Shown: positions 1 to 8,673 of the stretch, piece after piece
Layout: each line of letters opens with the position of its first letter
How positions within the stretch are numbered: the first letter of the stretch is position 1
Assembly: GCF_005116575.1 (NCBI RefSeq)
Contig: NZ_SWCN01000007.1
Location: 1 to 64,000, forward strand
Source: Desulforhopalus sp. IMCC35007
GTDB taxonomy: Bacteria > Desulfobacterota > Desulfobulbia > Desulfobulbales > Desulfocapsaceae
Reading direction: 5' to 3'
DNA: 64,000 nucleotides
Notes under the pieces: generated by a model
Told to the model about the DNA's origin: nothing
What the model saw: only the letters and a program-made list of their open reading frames with translations
Database searches by the model: none
Translations under genes and position numbers: made by a program

Positions 1-285
1 TTTGATTTTATTATGAATTGTGGTGATTCCATTATAATTCAAAGGTTAGGGCTCTTCAATGTTTTATATCATAATATCATGCATTTACTGATAATTTTCA
101 CCTATTTATTCAATCCCGAAAGTTGAGTTATTAAAAACAAATCGTCTTAGATAGTCACTGATCGCTTTGACATATCGATTGAACAGGTAGCTTTGATATA
201 CAAGCTACACTGGGACATTGAATTTAATTCCCGTGTGAAAACGGTATATTACTGCTTATTACTTTTTTGCAAAGAGCACGAATAG

Positions 286-570
286 TTTGATGGTTCAAAT
301 TCTATCAGGACTCATCACCTCTTTCTTTTTAGCATCTACGACCACGAACAGTACAGGGAACCGGTTCGTATTCGCCGCGTACAACAACTTCGTAATAACA
401 TACGCAATGAAGCTAACCCGCCGTGTCAGAGTAGTTTACGCCTCAAAAAAACTAATATTTCCGAGGGCGAATTGAATCAGCAATCTGCTGCAGAAAAATC
501 AGTCCCACAGCATCAGAAACAGAATACAAAACGCCGAAAACGATTAAAGATATCCTCCGCAAAATCTTAA
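286..570 (+). pseudogene. C-terminal gene remnant ending in repeat copy 1
   Basis: One frame is open for 94 codons after a TAG at 283-285 and ends with TAA at 568-570, but it has no good start codon, so it looks like the 3' end of a broken gene. The tail is very basic (NTKRRKRLK near the end). I do not recognise the family. The last 97 bp (474-570) recur almost exactly at 22868-22964, where the same reading frame and stop are kept. The 285 bp to its left show no gene. Confidence 0.4.
474..570 (+). repeat. 97-bp direct repeat, left copy
   Basis: This segment matches 22868-22964 without gaps and with about 6 mismatches (roughly 94% identity). Both copies encode the same basic peptide tail and the same TAA stop. 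Direct copies bracketing about 22 kb are the pattern left by integration into the 3' end of a protein gene. No integrase was found between them, so the attachment-site reading is inference. Confidence 0.8.
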
Positions 571-691
571 CCAGACATCAAAATTGAAAGTGAAATATTT
601 ACTGTAGGTCTTGTGGTATCTGGCGTTTGGCGAATTCCTATCAAGGAATTTACCCAAATGTTTAATTATACCCAAAGCTGAAAAAATGTAG

Positions 692-723
692 TTGACATTG
701 CCCTACCGGGAACGCTGTAGAAT
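692..723 (+). promoter_or_regulatory. MerR-type promoter of the second glycyl radical enzyme
   Basis: TTGACA (692-697) and TAGAAT (718-723) are separated by 20 bp, longer than the usual 17, and the spacer holds CCC-TACC-GGG followed by AAC. The same hexamer spacing and a related spacer occur before the BMC operon and before the transporter. MerR-family activators work on over-long spacers of this kind, and a MerR gene lies at 21620. The start codon is about 68 bp downstream. Confidence 0.7.
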
Positions 724-790
724 GATCCGGATAAAAACTAAAACTTTACTTACGATGTTTTGTTTAAGTACAATATTTATGGGGTAAATC

Positions 791-3220
791 ATGATAGTAG
801 TGGAAAAGTATAAAGATGGTTCTGCAGCCCAACTCTCAAATATCAAAAAAGCGAAACTTCCAGGACGTATTCAGCGGTTAAAAGAAAAATATCTGCAAGT
901 AAAACCTAGTATAACTGTTCATAGAGCTTTGGCATTCACCGCTGTGGCGCGACAGTATCCTGATTTACCAAACAACCTCCGTAGGGCTCTAGGATTCAAA
1001 AAATCCTGTGAAACTGCGCCAATGTTTATCCAGAATGACGAACTTATTGTGGGGCATCCTTGTGGTAAGGCACGGTCTGGTGCTTTTTCTCCGGATACTG
1101 CATGGAAATGGGTTCGTGATGAAATTGATACCATTGGTACTCGACCTCAGGACCCATATGTCATCAGTGATGAAGATAAAAAGATACTCCGTGATGAGAT
1201 TTTTCCTTTCTGGGAAGGCAAATCTCTTGATGAGGCCTGTGAGGATGCATTTCGTAAGGAAGGTCTTTGGGAATTTTCTGCAGAAGCATGTGTGAGTGAT
1301 CTGACATATCACCATACAAGTGGTGGTGGGGATACCAGCCCGGGGTATGATATTATCCTCTTCACCAAGGGTGTAAACGGTATAAAAGCGGACGCTGAAA
1401 CTCATTTACAGAATCTGGCTAAGGCGAAAAATAAAGACCAGGAGAAAGTAAATTTTTATCAAGCGGCTATTGAAACCTGTGAAGGTATCTTGATTTACGC
1501 GAGCCGTCTCTCTAAGTTTGCCATGCAACTTGCAGAAAAGGAAGAAGATCCAAAGCGAAAATTAGAGCTTAAAAAGATTGCAAAAGTCAATGCTCGTGTA
1601 CCAGCAAACCCACCTGAGAGTTTTCATGAAGCATTACAATCGATATGGACGATACAATCATTGTTCATGTTGGAAGAAAACCAGTGCAGTACTTCACTTG
1701 GCCGTTTTGATCAGTATGTTTACCCGTGCTATGAAGCGGATAAAGCGGATGGTAATCTCGATGACAACATGGCTTTTGAGCTTATGGGTTGTTTCATTTT
1801 AAAATGTTCTGAAATGATCTGGTACACCCCAGGGGGAACGGCCAAATATTTTGCGGGTTATATGCCGTTTGTGAACATTTGCGTGGGAGGGCAGAAGCGT
1901 GAAGGGGGGGATGGAACAAATGCACTCACATATTTGGTTATGGACGCTGTAGCACGGGTGGGAGTCTATCAACCGTCACTTGCATGCCGCATTCACAACC
2001 AGTCTCCGCAAAAATACCTGGAAAAAATTGTTGAGGTTGTTGAGTGCGGTGGGGGAATGCCCGCCTGTCATTTTGATGATGCACATATAAAAATGATGTT
2101 GAGAAAGGGTTTTGATTTTGAAGATTCTCGAGATTATTGCCTTATGGGATGCGTGGAACCACAAAAATCAGGGCGGATTCATCAATGGACAGCAGGAGGT
2201 TTTACTCAATGGCCTATTGCCATCGAGTTTGTTTTTAATCGCGGTATTATGACCTCATACGGCAACAAACTAGGTGTTGATACGGGTGATCTCGACCAGT
2301 TTAGCACCTATGAAGACTTTGATGCCGCTGTAAAAAAACAGCTTGATCATATCATGGAGCTGACGGCAAAAGGAACAGTTATTAATCAGAAAATAGTACG
2401 TGACATGTCACCAACGCCTTATATGTCACTCTTTGTTGATGGCTGCATGGAAAGTGGAAAAGATGTAACCGCTGGTGGAGCTGTTCTGTATGAAGGTCCA
2501 GGTACCATTTTTGCGGGACTTGGAACCTATGCAGATAGTATGGCGGCTATCAGGAAGCTGGTTTTTGACGACAAAAAATACACACTTGTTGAGATCAAAA
2601 AAGCTCTCGATGCCAACTGGGAGGGGTATGAGGAGATACGTCGTGATTGCAACAATGCTCCTAAGTTTGGTAACGACGACGACTACGTAGATAGTATTAC
2701 AGCAGAAATTATCGATTACACCGAAAAAGCAATGAATGGATATAAGTCGCTCTATGCACGGATGATTCATGGCACTTTATCTCAGTCATTTAACACTCCA
2801 TTAGGAGAGATGGTGGGCGCAACCCCAAACGGCCGTGTAGCTGGTGCGCCCCTGTCAGATGGTATGAGTCCTTCTCAGGGTGCAGATAAGAAGGGTCCTA
2901 CTTCTGTTATAAAGTCGGTTTCTAAACTGAACGTGGAGTCGATGAGTCTTGGCATGTCACATAATTTTAAACTTATGCGAGGCTCCCTGGATACCAGTGA
3001 AGGAAAGGCGGCTTTGATAACCTTGTTACGTACTTCGTCAATCTGTGGAAATGCGCAAATGCAGTTTAATTATACCGATAATAAAGTACTCCAACTTGCA
3101 CAGGAAAATCCGAAAGACTACCGAGATCTTATGGTGAGGGTGGCAGGGTACAGTGCTTTCTTTGTAGAATTATGTAAAGAAGTTCAAGACGAAATAATCA
3201 GTCGAACTGTGTTGGAATAA
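791..3220 (+). CDS. CutC-like glycyl radical enzyme without targeting segment
   Basis: This 809-aa glycyl radical enzyme is a close paralogue of the CutC at 14600-17140. It carries the thiyl Cys454 in GCVEP with Glu456, and Gly786 in RVAGYSA near the C-terminus as the radical site. The residues used by choline trimethylamine-lyase to hold choline are all present at equivalent positions: Tyr173, Asp181, Phe360, Thr467. It lacks about 35 N-terminal residues that in CutC form the amphipathic encapsulation segment, so it is probably cytosolic. No activase is adjacent; CutD could serve it. It stands alone, convergent with the BMC operon and behind its own MerR-type promoter. The substrate may be choline or another quaternary amine; the residues support choline-type chemistry but do not prove it. 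Confidence 0.85.
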   Translation: MIVVEKYKDGSAAQLSNIKKAKLPGRIQRLKEKYLQVKPSITVHRALAFTAVARQYPDLPNNLRRALGFKKSCETAPMFIQNDELIVGHPCGKARSGAFSPDTAWKWVRDEIDTIGTRPQDPYVISDEDKKILRDEIFPFWEGKSLDEACEDAFRKEGLWEFSAEACVSDLTYHHTSGGGDTSPGYDIILFTKGVNGIKADAETHLQNLAKAKNKDQEKVNFYQAAIETCEGILIYASRLSKFAMQLAEKEEDPKRKLELKKIAKVNARVPANPPESFHEALQSIWTIQSLFMLEENQCSTSLGRFDQYVYPCYEADKADGNLDDNMAFELMGCFILKCSEMIWYTPGGTAKYFAGYMPFVNICVGGQKREGGDGTNALTYLVMDAVARVGVYQPSLACRIHNQSPQKYLEKIVEVVECGGGMPACHFDDAHIKMMLRKGFDFEDSRDYCLMGCVEPQKSGRIHQWTAGGFTQWPIAIEFVFNRGIMTSYGNKLGVDTGDLDQFSTYEDFDAAVKKQLDHIMELTAKGTVINQKIVRDMSPTPYMSLFVDGCMESGKDVTAGGAVLYEGPGTIFAGLGTYADSMAAIRKLVFDDKKYTLVEIKKALDANWEGYEEIRRDCNNAPKFGNDDDYVDSITAEIIDYTEKAMNGYKSLYARMIHGTLSQSFNTPLGEMVGATPNGRVAGAPLSDGMSPSQGADKKGPTSVIKSVSKLNVESMSLGMSHNFKLMRGSLDTSEGKAALITLLRTSSICGNAQMQFNYTDNKVLQLAQENPKDYRDLMVRVAGYSAFFVELCKEVQDEIISRTVLE

Positions 3221-3229
3221 TGGCATTAC

Positions 3230-3260
3230 AATACTACTGTTGAGATATAACAGCAGTATT
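3230..3260. terminator. Hairpin between convergent genes
   Basis: AATACTACTGTT (3230-3241) and AACAGCAGTATT (3249-3260) form a 12-bp inverted repeat with one mismatch and a 7-nt loop. It lies just after the second lyase and overlaps the last codons of the GTPase gene on the other strand. No clear T-run follows, so it may act as a shared weak terminator or RNA 3'-end stabiliser. Confidence 0.5.
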
Positions 3261-3695
3261 CGATATTAATAGCTGGAGACGGTCAAGGCCGTCTCCGGTT
3301 ATGGCACTCGTTGCAATAATCTCTTTCACCCCAGCATTTTCAAGAAAACGTGTGGCAAGAGTACTATTAGACTTTTCTTTATCGATTTTAGAAAGTATCC
3401 CGATAATCTTACGGTTAAACATGGATGCAAATAGTGGGGGAAAAAGACAGCTAATTCTGGTTGTATCCTGTACAAAAAAAAGAGTGTCGCAATCTGCTGC
3501 TGATGTGATCAGGGCATGATAAAATCGCCTGTTTTCCAGAAACTCACCGGGAGTGTTGACAAACCTGCCGAAGTATTCCACGGCCATGGCCCGACGGGGA
3601 GTGTAGACATCTTCTGAAAGCGCTCGGATCAATGAGCTCTTACCAGAAAAAGTCTCTCCGATAAGCATTATTTTGTTTTGACGTACCTGTCGCAC
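3234..3695 (-). CDS. PduV/EutP-like BMC GTPase
   Basis: A 153-aa small P-loop protein with Walker A GETFSGKSS near residue 13 and an SKID G4-type motif near residue 106, matching the EutP/PduV family in length and layout. These proteins are encoded in ethanolamine, propanediol and GRM microcompartment operons and are thought to act on compartment positioning or assembly. The start is GTG with GAGGT six bases upstream. It is the last gene of the operon, 14 bp behind the PduU/EutS-like gene, and its end overlaps the convergent hairpin. Confidence 0.85.
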   Translation of the reverse strand: MRQVRQNKIMLIGETFSGKSSLIRALSEDVYTPRRAMAVEYFGRFVNTPGEFLENRRFYHALITSAADCDTLFFVQDTTRISCLFPPLFASMFNRKIIGILSKIDKEKSNSTLATRFLENAGVKEIIATSAITGDGLDRLQLLISNTAVISQQ

Positions 3696-3709
3696 CGTAT
3701 ACCTCGGCC

Positions 3710-4069
3710 TTAAGATCTGGTCAAGTCTGACGTAGTGTACTTAAGTACACTGCTAAAATACCTTAGAACTTCCTCAACCGCCGTCTCAATGCTTGAAACA
3801 TCACCAAGCAGCAAAAGAGAACCTCCAAACCTGTCGAGAAAACCAATCTCAACATCCGCAGCCTTAGTTGCAACGTCTGCTGCGATTATGACCCCCTCAT
3901 AAGGGGTGATGGTGAGAATACCGATGGCACCAGCTGATTCATTGTCTAGACCAAGCTTGAGGTAGATTGAGCGCTCAGGGCTTGCAATAACGTGGGCCAG
4001 TGTTATCTGTTTTCCTGGAACATATTCCTGTATAATTCTTTGCTGTGGCTGACTATTCAAATCAATCAT
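3710..4069 (-). CDS. PduU/EutS-like permuted BMC-H shell protein
   Basis: A 119-aa circularly permuted single-domain shell protein. The N-terminal stretch (residues 8-25) matches the beta-barrel-forming extension of PduU/EutS, and the remainder keeps the BMC core (AADVATKAADVEIGF and GDVSSIETAVEEV). Members form hexamers whose pore is capped by a barrel. No strong ribosome-binding site is visible; translation may be coupled to the PduT-like gene 24 bp upstream. Confidence 0.85.
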   Translation of the reverse strand: MIDLNSQPQQRIIQEYVPGKQITLAHVIASPERSIYLKLGLDNESAGAIGILTITPYEGVIIAADVATKAADVEIGFLDRFGGSLLLLGDVSSIETAVEEVLRYFSSVLKYTTSDLTRS

Positions 4070-4093
4070 GGTGAGTTGGCAGTAAAAATTAGC

Positions 4094-4645
4094 TTACATT
4101 AAGTGTGGCTTGAGTTCTTCACTTGGCGAAGGAATGACCACATGGCTATGAACAGGTCCAGCCTCACCAACGCCTGCGACACCGGATTCAACAGCGGCCC
4201 TAACTGAGCCAACATCTCCGGTCATGGTCACGTAGGATTTACCAGCAAGACCTGCTGCCATACGAACTTCAATGAGTTGAACTTCGGCGGATTTTGCAGC
4301 AGCATCGGCTGCCAAAATACATGCGGCCGTGGTGTAGGTCTCAATAACACCGAGGGCATCGATCTTAGGAGCCACTGTAGTACCACTCATTGCTGGCAGA
4401 ACATCGGGATGGACGCTTGGAATAGTAAACGAGTCTACAGTCATATCTGCGCCAAGTTCACGGCCAACTTCCACTGCGCTTTGAACTGCACTGGTGTCGC
4501 CCGAGATTATGACAATATAACGTCCCGGACATGTTGGACGCGCTAACACAATCTTAACACTTGCACTTTTCACCATTTCATCTGCGATATGCATACCCCA
4601 TGCAACGCTATTTAATTCTACGCAACCTATAGTGCGAAAATCCAT
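4094..4645 (-). CDS. PduT-like tandem BMC shell protein (Fe-S pore type)
   Basis: A 183-aa protein with two BMC domains in tandem (about 1-90 and 92-183). Cys39 in TCPGRY sits where PduT binds a 4Fe-4S cluster at the trimer pore, so this tile probably passes electrons across the shell. A good ribosome-binding site (AAAGGAG) precedes the ATG. It follows PduS directly, and the two products are expected to form a redox relay through the shell. A second PduT-like gene is at 8108. Confidence 0.88.
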   Translation of the reverse strand: MDFRTIGCVELNSVAWGMHIADEMVKSASVKIVLARPTCPGRYIVIISGDTSAVQSAVEVGRELGADMTVDSFTIPSVHPDVLPAMSGTTVAPKIDALGVIETYTTAACILAADAAAKSAEVQLIEVRMAAGLAGKSYVTMTGDVGSVRAAVESGVAGVGEAGPVHSHVVIPSPSEELKPHLM

Positions 4646-4659
4646 TTTAATCTCCTTTG

Positions 4660-5985
4660 TCAGGCTCTGATGGTTACTTTGCCATCAGTAATTGATTCAA
4701 CCACACCGGTAATACTTGCGTGAATTCGTGCACCCATGGCACCTTCTTTTATCTCTCCAATCAGATCACCTAGAGTTACTTTGTCACCTGCCTTTACGAT
4801 ACAGATAGCTGGAGTTCCAATATGTTGAGAAAGGGGAATTGTGACCTTTGAACTTGTTGCTTCACCGCCATATTCCGCATGAGCTTCATATTTTCCAAGA
4901 TTAAGTCGCTGGATAAGGCGACTGGTTGGGACTGCGCGATTTTTTCTAAAATTATTGATTTTGGGAGGATTGTCTCCAGCTTGCCAGGTGACTCCAGCTG
5001 CCATCAATACTTTCTTAATCTGCGCGTTAATTTCTCTTGGCGAGATCATCATGGGACATGCAAATTTTTCACAAATCCCGCATTCCGAGCAGAGTAGCGC
5101 TTCTTTGGCTATTTCTGTGTCGAGTTCTTGGGACTGCATCACACGCATTAACTTGTGCGGGTGCAATGAGTGGCCAAGTAGATTTCGCGGACATAAGTCA
5201 GTGCAGCGTGTACATTGGCAACAGACAGTATTGGTGATTCTTCGGATTTTATCGGGATCCTTCACCTTGCCAGCAACAACTGTGTGATCTGGTGGCAGTA
5301 CAAGGAGTCCACTGGTTGTCTTGGTGATTGGTTGATGGATGTCTTGCAAAACACGACCCATCATTGGACCACCATCAACGACGCGGTAGTCAGAGAGAGT
5401 AGGGCCGCCAGCATACTCCAACACTTCAGAGACCTCCATGCCAACCGGAACCTTTATCACCATAGGATTTTTAATATCTCCGCTCACAGTTAAATAACGG
5501 TGGGTGAGTGGTTTACCCTGCATGGCATTGGTAATATTAAAAAGAGACTCTACGTTACTGACAACGACCCCAACCTGGAGTGGGATACCACGCTCAGGTA
5601 CAATCTTGCCAAGAACCTCATACACAAGAACCTGCTCATCGCCTGCGGGATAAAAATCTTCCAGCACGAAAACGTCTAGACGCCCTGTTGTGTCATGTGC
5701 AACCGCCTTTTGTACTGAAGCAAGAGCCTTGTGGTGTTTGCCTTTTAAGCAGATTATACCTTTTTTCGCCCCTGTACACTCCATGAGTGTGTGCAGACCC
5801 AGAATAACGATATCAATTTCAGCTTCCATGAGGTAAGGGTCACTCATGAGAAGAGGTTCGCAAGATGCACCGTTTACAAGTACAGTCTCTACAGTTGCAG
5901 CGGCCTTGACGTGGGTTGGCAGACCTGCGCCACCTGCACCTACAACACCTGCTTGTTTTATTTTCTCTATTATTTGATTATTCAT
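4660..5985 (-). CDS. PduS-like flavin/Fe-S electron-transfer protein
   Basis: About 441 aa, related to PduS and RnfC. It has a glycine-rich N-terminal nucleotide/FMN-binding part (VVGAGGAGLPTH), a middle SLBB-like region, and two 4Fe-4S motifs: CCQCTRCTDLCP near residue 255 and CSECGICEKFACP near residue 300. In Pdu systems this protein supplies low-potential electrons and pairs with PduT; here, with no B12 enzyme in the locus, a role in cofactor reoxidation is more likely. An ATG with GAGGA close upstream favours 5985 over the TTG at 5988. Confidence 0.85.
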   Translation of the reverse strand: MNNQIIEKIKQAGVVGAGGAGLPTHVKAAATVETVLVNGASCEPLLMSDPYLMEAEIDIVILGLHTLMECTGAKKGIICLKGKHHKALASVQKAVAHDTTGRLDVFVLEDFYPAGDEQVLVYEVLGKIVPERGIPLQVGVVVSNVESLFNITNAMQGKPLTHRYLTVSGDIKNPMVIKVPVGMEVSEVLEYAGGPTLSDYRVVDGGPMMGRVLQDIHQPITKTTSGLLVLPPDHTVVAGKVKDPDKIRRITNTVCCQCTRCTDLCPRNLLGHSLHPHKLMRVMQSQELDTEIAKEALLCSECGICEKFACPMMISPREINAQIKKVLMAAGVTWQAGDNPPKINNFRKNRAVPTSRLIQRLNLGKYEAHAEYGGEATSSKVTIPLSQHIGTPAICIVKAGDKVTLGDLIGEIKEGAMGARIHASITGVVESITDGKVTIRA

Positions 5986-6054
5986 CAAATCCTCTATTCA
6001 AAAAACCTTATTTTTCCCTGGTTAGCCTGGACAACTTGAATGTTACTCATGGCT

Positions 6055-7164
6055 TCACCAAGCCTGCTGTAACAGGTCTACGATATCACTGTGAGATGGT
6101 CTTCGTGGATTACCCTCTGTGCAGATATCGTTGAGTACGTTTCCGGCAATAGTATCGAGATGTGCTTTAAATTCACTCTCTTGGATTTTGAGAGCTCCAA
6201 TGTTGTTAGGAATATTCATGCTACTGTTCATTTTACAAACCGCATCAATGAGACTTGCTGTACCCTCTTCAACTGTTGCAGCAGGGAGGGAGAGTATTTG
6301 TGCAATTTTCTGGTAGCGGATACCAACGTCAAAGCTGTTAAAGCGAATAACATGCGGAAGAATAACGGCATTGGCGAGACCATGTGGCACATGGAAAATT
6401 CCACCAATACTATGGGCAATACTGTGGGTGATTCCAAGACCGCTGTTATTAAATGCCATACCAGCCATACAGGATCCAAGCAGCATGTTCTCTCTTGCTT
6501 CCATATCGTCGCCACAGTTATAAGCGCGGAAGAGATATTTAAACACGTAGCGAATGGCGTATTTTGCATAGATAGAGGTGAATACATTCGCCTCTCTTGA
6601 GGTGTACGCCTCAATTGCGTGAGTCAGTACGTCCATGCCGGTTGCTGCAGTCACCGAAGCAGGAAGCGTTCTGGTAAAACGTGCGTCTAGTATGGCAACA
6701 TCTGGAAGCAGCAGTTCATCACTTATGGGGATTTTTATTTCGTTTTGTTTATCGGTAACTACCGCAATACTCGTTACCTCAGAGCCAGTACCACTTGTTG
6801 TAGGAATAGCTACAAGTGTTAGCTTTATGGGGTTTTCTGAAGCTTTATGGGCAAAATAGGTAATAGTTTTTGCCGCATCAATAGGAGATCCACCGCCAAG
6901 TGCAATAATAAGGTCCGCCTTGTTCTCTAAAAAAAGTCTGGTTCCTTTAATAACAGTGTCAAGAGATGGGTCAGACTCAACGTCTGCAAAAACAACGTGA
7001 GGAATTCCGTTTCGATCGAGATGGCTTTTAACACGGTCTACAAAGCCAACTTTTACCATAAACTCGTCGGTAACGATAAAGGCCTTTGTGGCATTAAGAT
7101 TCTCAAGGGCATCCATGGCATCTTCGCCATAACAAATTTTTGTTTTGCCGCAAAACTGTGTCAC
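6055..7164 (-). CDS. Iron-containing alcohol dehydrogenase (acetaldehyde to ethanol)
   Basis: About 369 aa, group III Fe-dependent alcohol dehydrogenase similar to PduQ. It shows the GGGSPIDAAK dinucleotide motif near residue 95, the family signature around GTGSEVTS, and metal-binding histidines in HAIEAY and HSIAHSIGG. It should reduce acetaldehyde to ethanol and regenerate NAD+ for the aldehyde dehydrogenase inside the shell. GGAG lies six bases before a GTG at 7164, which I prefer over the TTG at 7176. Confidence 0.88.
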   Translation of the reverse strand: MTQFCGKTKICYGEDAMDALENLNATKAFIVTDEFMVKVGFVDRVKSHLDRNGIPHVVFADVESDPSLDTVIKGTRLFLENKADLIIALGGGSPIDAAKTITYFAHKASENPIKLTLVAIPTTSGTGSEVTSIAVVTDKQNEIKIPISDELLLPDVAILDARFTRTLPASVTAATGMDVLTHAIEAYTSREANVFTSIYAKYAIRYVFKYLFRAYNCGDDMEARENMLLGSCMAGMAFNNSGLGITHSIAHSIGGIFHVPHGLANAVILPHVIRFNSFDVGIRYQKIAQILSLPAATVEEGTASLIDAVCKMNSSMNIPNNIGALKIQESEFKAHLDTIAGNVLNDICTEGNPRRPSHSDIVDLLQQAW

Positions 7165-7248
7165 CAAAATCTCCAATATATATTCTGTTGGGTAAACTAC
7201 AGAAAATAGGCATAGATCAGAGGGGAGGATGATCTATGCCTATGGTTC

Positions 7249-7530
7249 TTATTTGCCTAGTGATTTAGGAAGAATAAGTTCTACGTCACGGTGAGGGCGT
7301 GGGATCACGTGAACACTTTTAAGGTCTCCAACACGCTCAGCTGCAGCAGCACCCGCGTCGGTTGCAGCTTTTACAGCCCCAACATCGCCACGAACCATAA
7401 CAGTAACAAGACCACCTCCAACTTGCTCACGACCAACAATCTCTACGTTTGCAGCTTTTACCATTGCGTCTGCTGCTTCAATCGCTCCAACGAGGCCACG
7501 GGTTTCAACCATTCCTAGTGCATTCATCAT
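7249..7530 (-). CDS. BMC-H hexameric shell protein
   Basis: A 93-aa single BMC-domain protein of the PduA/PduJ/EutM type, with the typical start [20 protein letters not shown], the [18 protein letters not shown] core and the HVIPRPH end. It is nearly the same as the protein at 11179 and would form the flat hexamers of the facets. A strong ribosome-binding site (AAGGAG) precedes the start, fitting high expression. Confidence 0.95.
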   Translation of the reverse strand: MMNALGMVETRGLVGAIEAADAMVKAANVEIVGREQVGGGLVTVMVRGDVGAVKAATDAGAAAAERVGDLKSVHVIPRPHRDVELILPKSLGK

Positions 7531-7614
7531 TACATTCTCCTTAGTGTTTTATTCCAGAGAACCTGTCATATAGAACAAGAAAACTGGAAGGCTTTTAACA
7601 TCAATAGTTTTAGG

Positions 7615-7694
7615 TTAGTACCAGATGGTGCACGAAGAGAAACCTTCGAGGTACTTACCCGTCAGGTAAGCGATAGACTCCGAGCGAGTACTAA
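7615..7694 (-). ncRNA. Branched fold between operon genes (candidate RNA element)
   Basis: A 7-bp outer stem (TTAGTAC 7615-7621 with GTACTAA 7688-7694) encloses three small hairpins: CGAAG/CTTCG (7633-7637, 7644-7648), CTTACC/GGTAAG (7654-7659, 7665-7670) and ACTC/GAGT (7677-7680, 7686-7689). This multi-branched layout sits in the 232-bp gap before the BMC-H gene, the largest gap in the operon. It could control or process the shell-protein transcript. I do not recognise a known riboswitch family; strand is assumed from the operon. Confidence 0.35.
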
Positions 7695-7762
7695 AAAAGA
7701 ATCCCGCTTAAGTCCCGTTAACCGGGGTTACTTTATTACTCGTTAATTATGTTCTTCTTGGC

Positions 7763-8104
7763 TTAGATATTTTTTCTGAGAGTGTCTACTATTTTGATAC
7801 TTATGTTTTTTAAGATCTCTGGGTCGTCAATTCCTAATTCTTCTTTAGCCATTGCCGCAATACCGTAGAAGAGTCGTTCCCTATCTTCTTCATCTGTCAT
7901 TTTTGAGGCGGTCTCAGTTTGTTCTGGGACTGTGGTGCAGTCCACATCGCTGGGCGCTTCACCATAGACGATACAGATTTTTCGTTTCTTCAATTCATCT
8001 TTTGCCCCCGAAGTCAAAATCATGTTTTTAGTAACATAGATTGTTGCACAGGCCTGGTAGATATAAGAGTCTAGGTTGTTGACTGCTACGAGTTGTTTTT
8101 TCAT
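7763..8104 (-). CDS. BMC-associated protein of unknown function, 113 aa
   Basis: A 113-aa protein I cannot assign. Residues 23-48 hold a stretch of the type 'hhT.gAK..L..r.I.I.yG' (SGAKDELKKRKICIVYG), which resembles a short motif in other microcompartment accessory proteins, including the C-terminus of the ~197-aa protein at 8951 (VTPLAKETANKLNITI). The C-terminal half is acidic and helical. It begins 3 bp after the upstream shell gene, so it is clearly operon-coupled. Confidence 0.7.
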   Translation of the reverse strand: MKKQLVAVNNLDSYIYQACATIYVTKNMILTSGAKDELKKRKICIVYGEAPSDVDCTTVPEQTETASKMTDEEDRERLFYGIAAMAKEELGIDDPEILKNISIKIVDTLRKNI

Positions 8105-8107
8105 GAT

Positions 8108-8656
8108 TTATTGTATTCCCTTTATGAGAGATCTGACCACTGAATCGTTGGGGCGTGGAATGACAATTGATTCAATAAGGTTTTTGCCAAGAATTGATTC
8201 AGCTCTTTGAGTTGCATCTTTTACAGAGGCAACATCTCCACTGAGTACGAAGTATGATTTTCCATTAATACCCTGTCCTGTGACAAGCCGTAAAAGCAGG
8301 ACATCTGAGTGTTTTATTGCACTGTCTGCTGCAACTACTCCCGATGAAACATTGCGACACTCAACAAGCCCCAGCGCTCCACCAGTATGGGTTACGCTAC
8401 CCTTTTGCAGAACGTGTAAAAGTTGGGGTGAGACATTTGAAATAACAAAATTTCCAACAAGTGAATGATCCGAGTCCTCTGCTAGTTTCACCGAAGTAGC
8501 TACTGCATCACGGCCGCCTGCAATGAAAATTATATACCTGCCAGAGCAAATCGTAGAGGCTCTGACAAGTTCTACATCCGCCTCTTTCATCATTGCATCA
8601 GAAAGCAGGACTCCTGAGGCGATAGTTCTTGTTTCGACAACACCAAGAGTATCCAT
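8108..8656 (-). CDS. Second PduT-like tandem BMC shell protein
   Basis: A 182-aa two-domain BMC-T protein. Cys37 in ICSGRY is at the same place as Cys39 of the paralogue at 4094, so it too may hold a pore Fe-S cluster. The second domain starts at GALGLVECRNVSSGVVAAD (about residue 93). Having two Cys-bearing PduT-like tiles suggests mixed or distinct redox pores in one shell. Confidence 0.87.
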   Translation of the reverse strand: MDTLGVVETRTIASGVLLSDAMMKEADVELVRASTICSGRYIIFIAGGRDAVATSVKLAEDSDHSLVGNFVISNVSPQLLHVLQKGSVTHTGGALGLVECRNVSSGVVAADSAIKHSDVLLLRLVTGQGINGKSYFVLSGDVASVKDATQRAESILGKNLIESIVIPRPNDSVVRSLIKGIQ

Positions 8657-8673
8657 ACGATAAGATTCCTTAA

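Noticed and set aside
287-475. 62-aa plus-strand frame
   Set aside because: It is out of frame with the basic-tailed remnant that continues through the 97-bp repeat, and has no ribosome-binding site.
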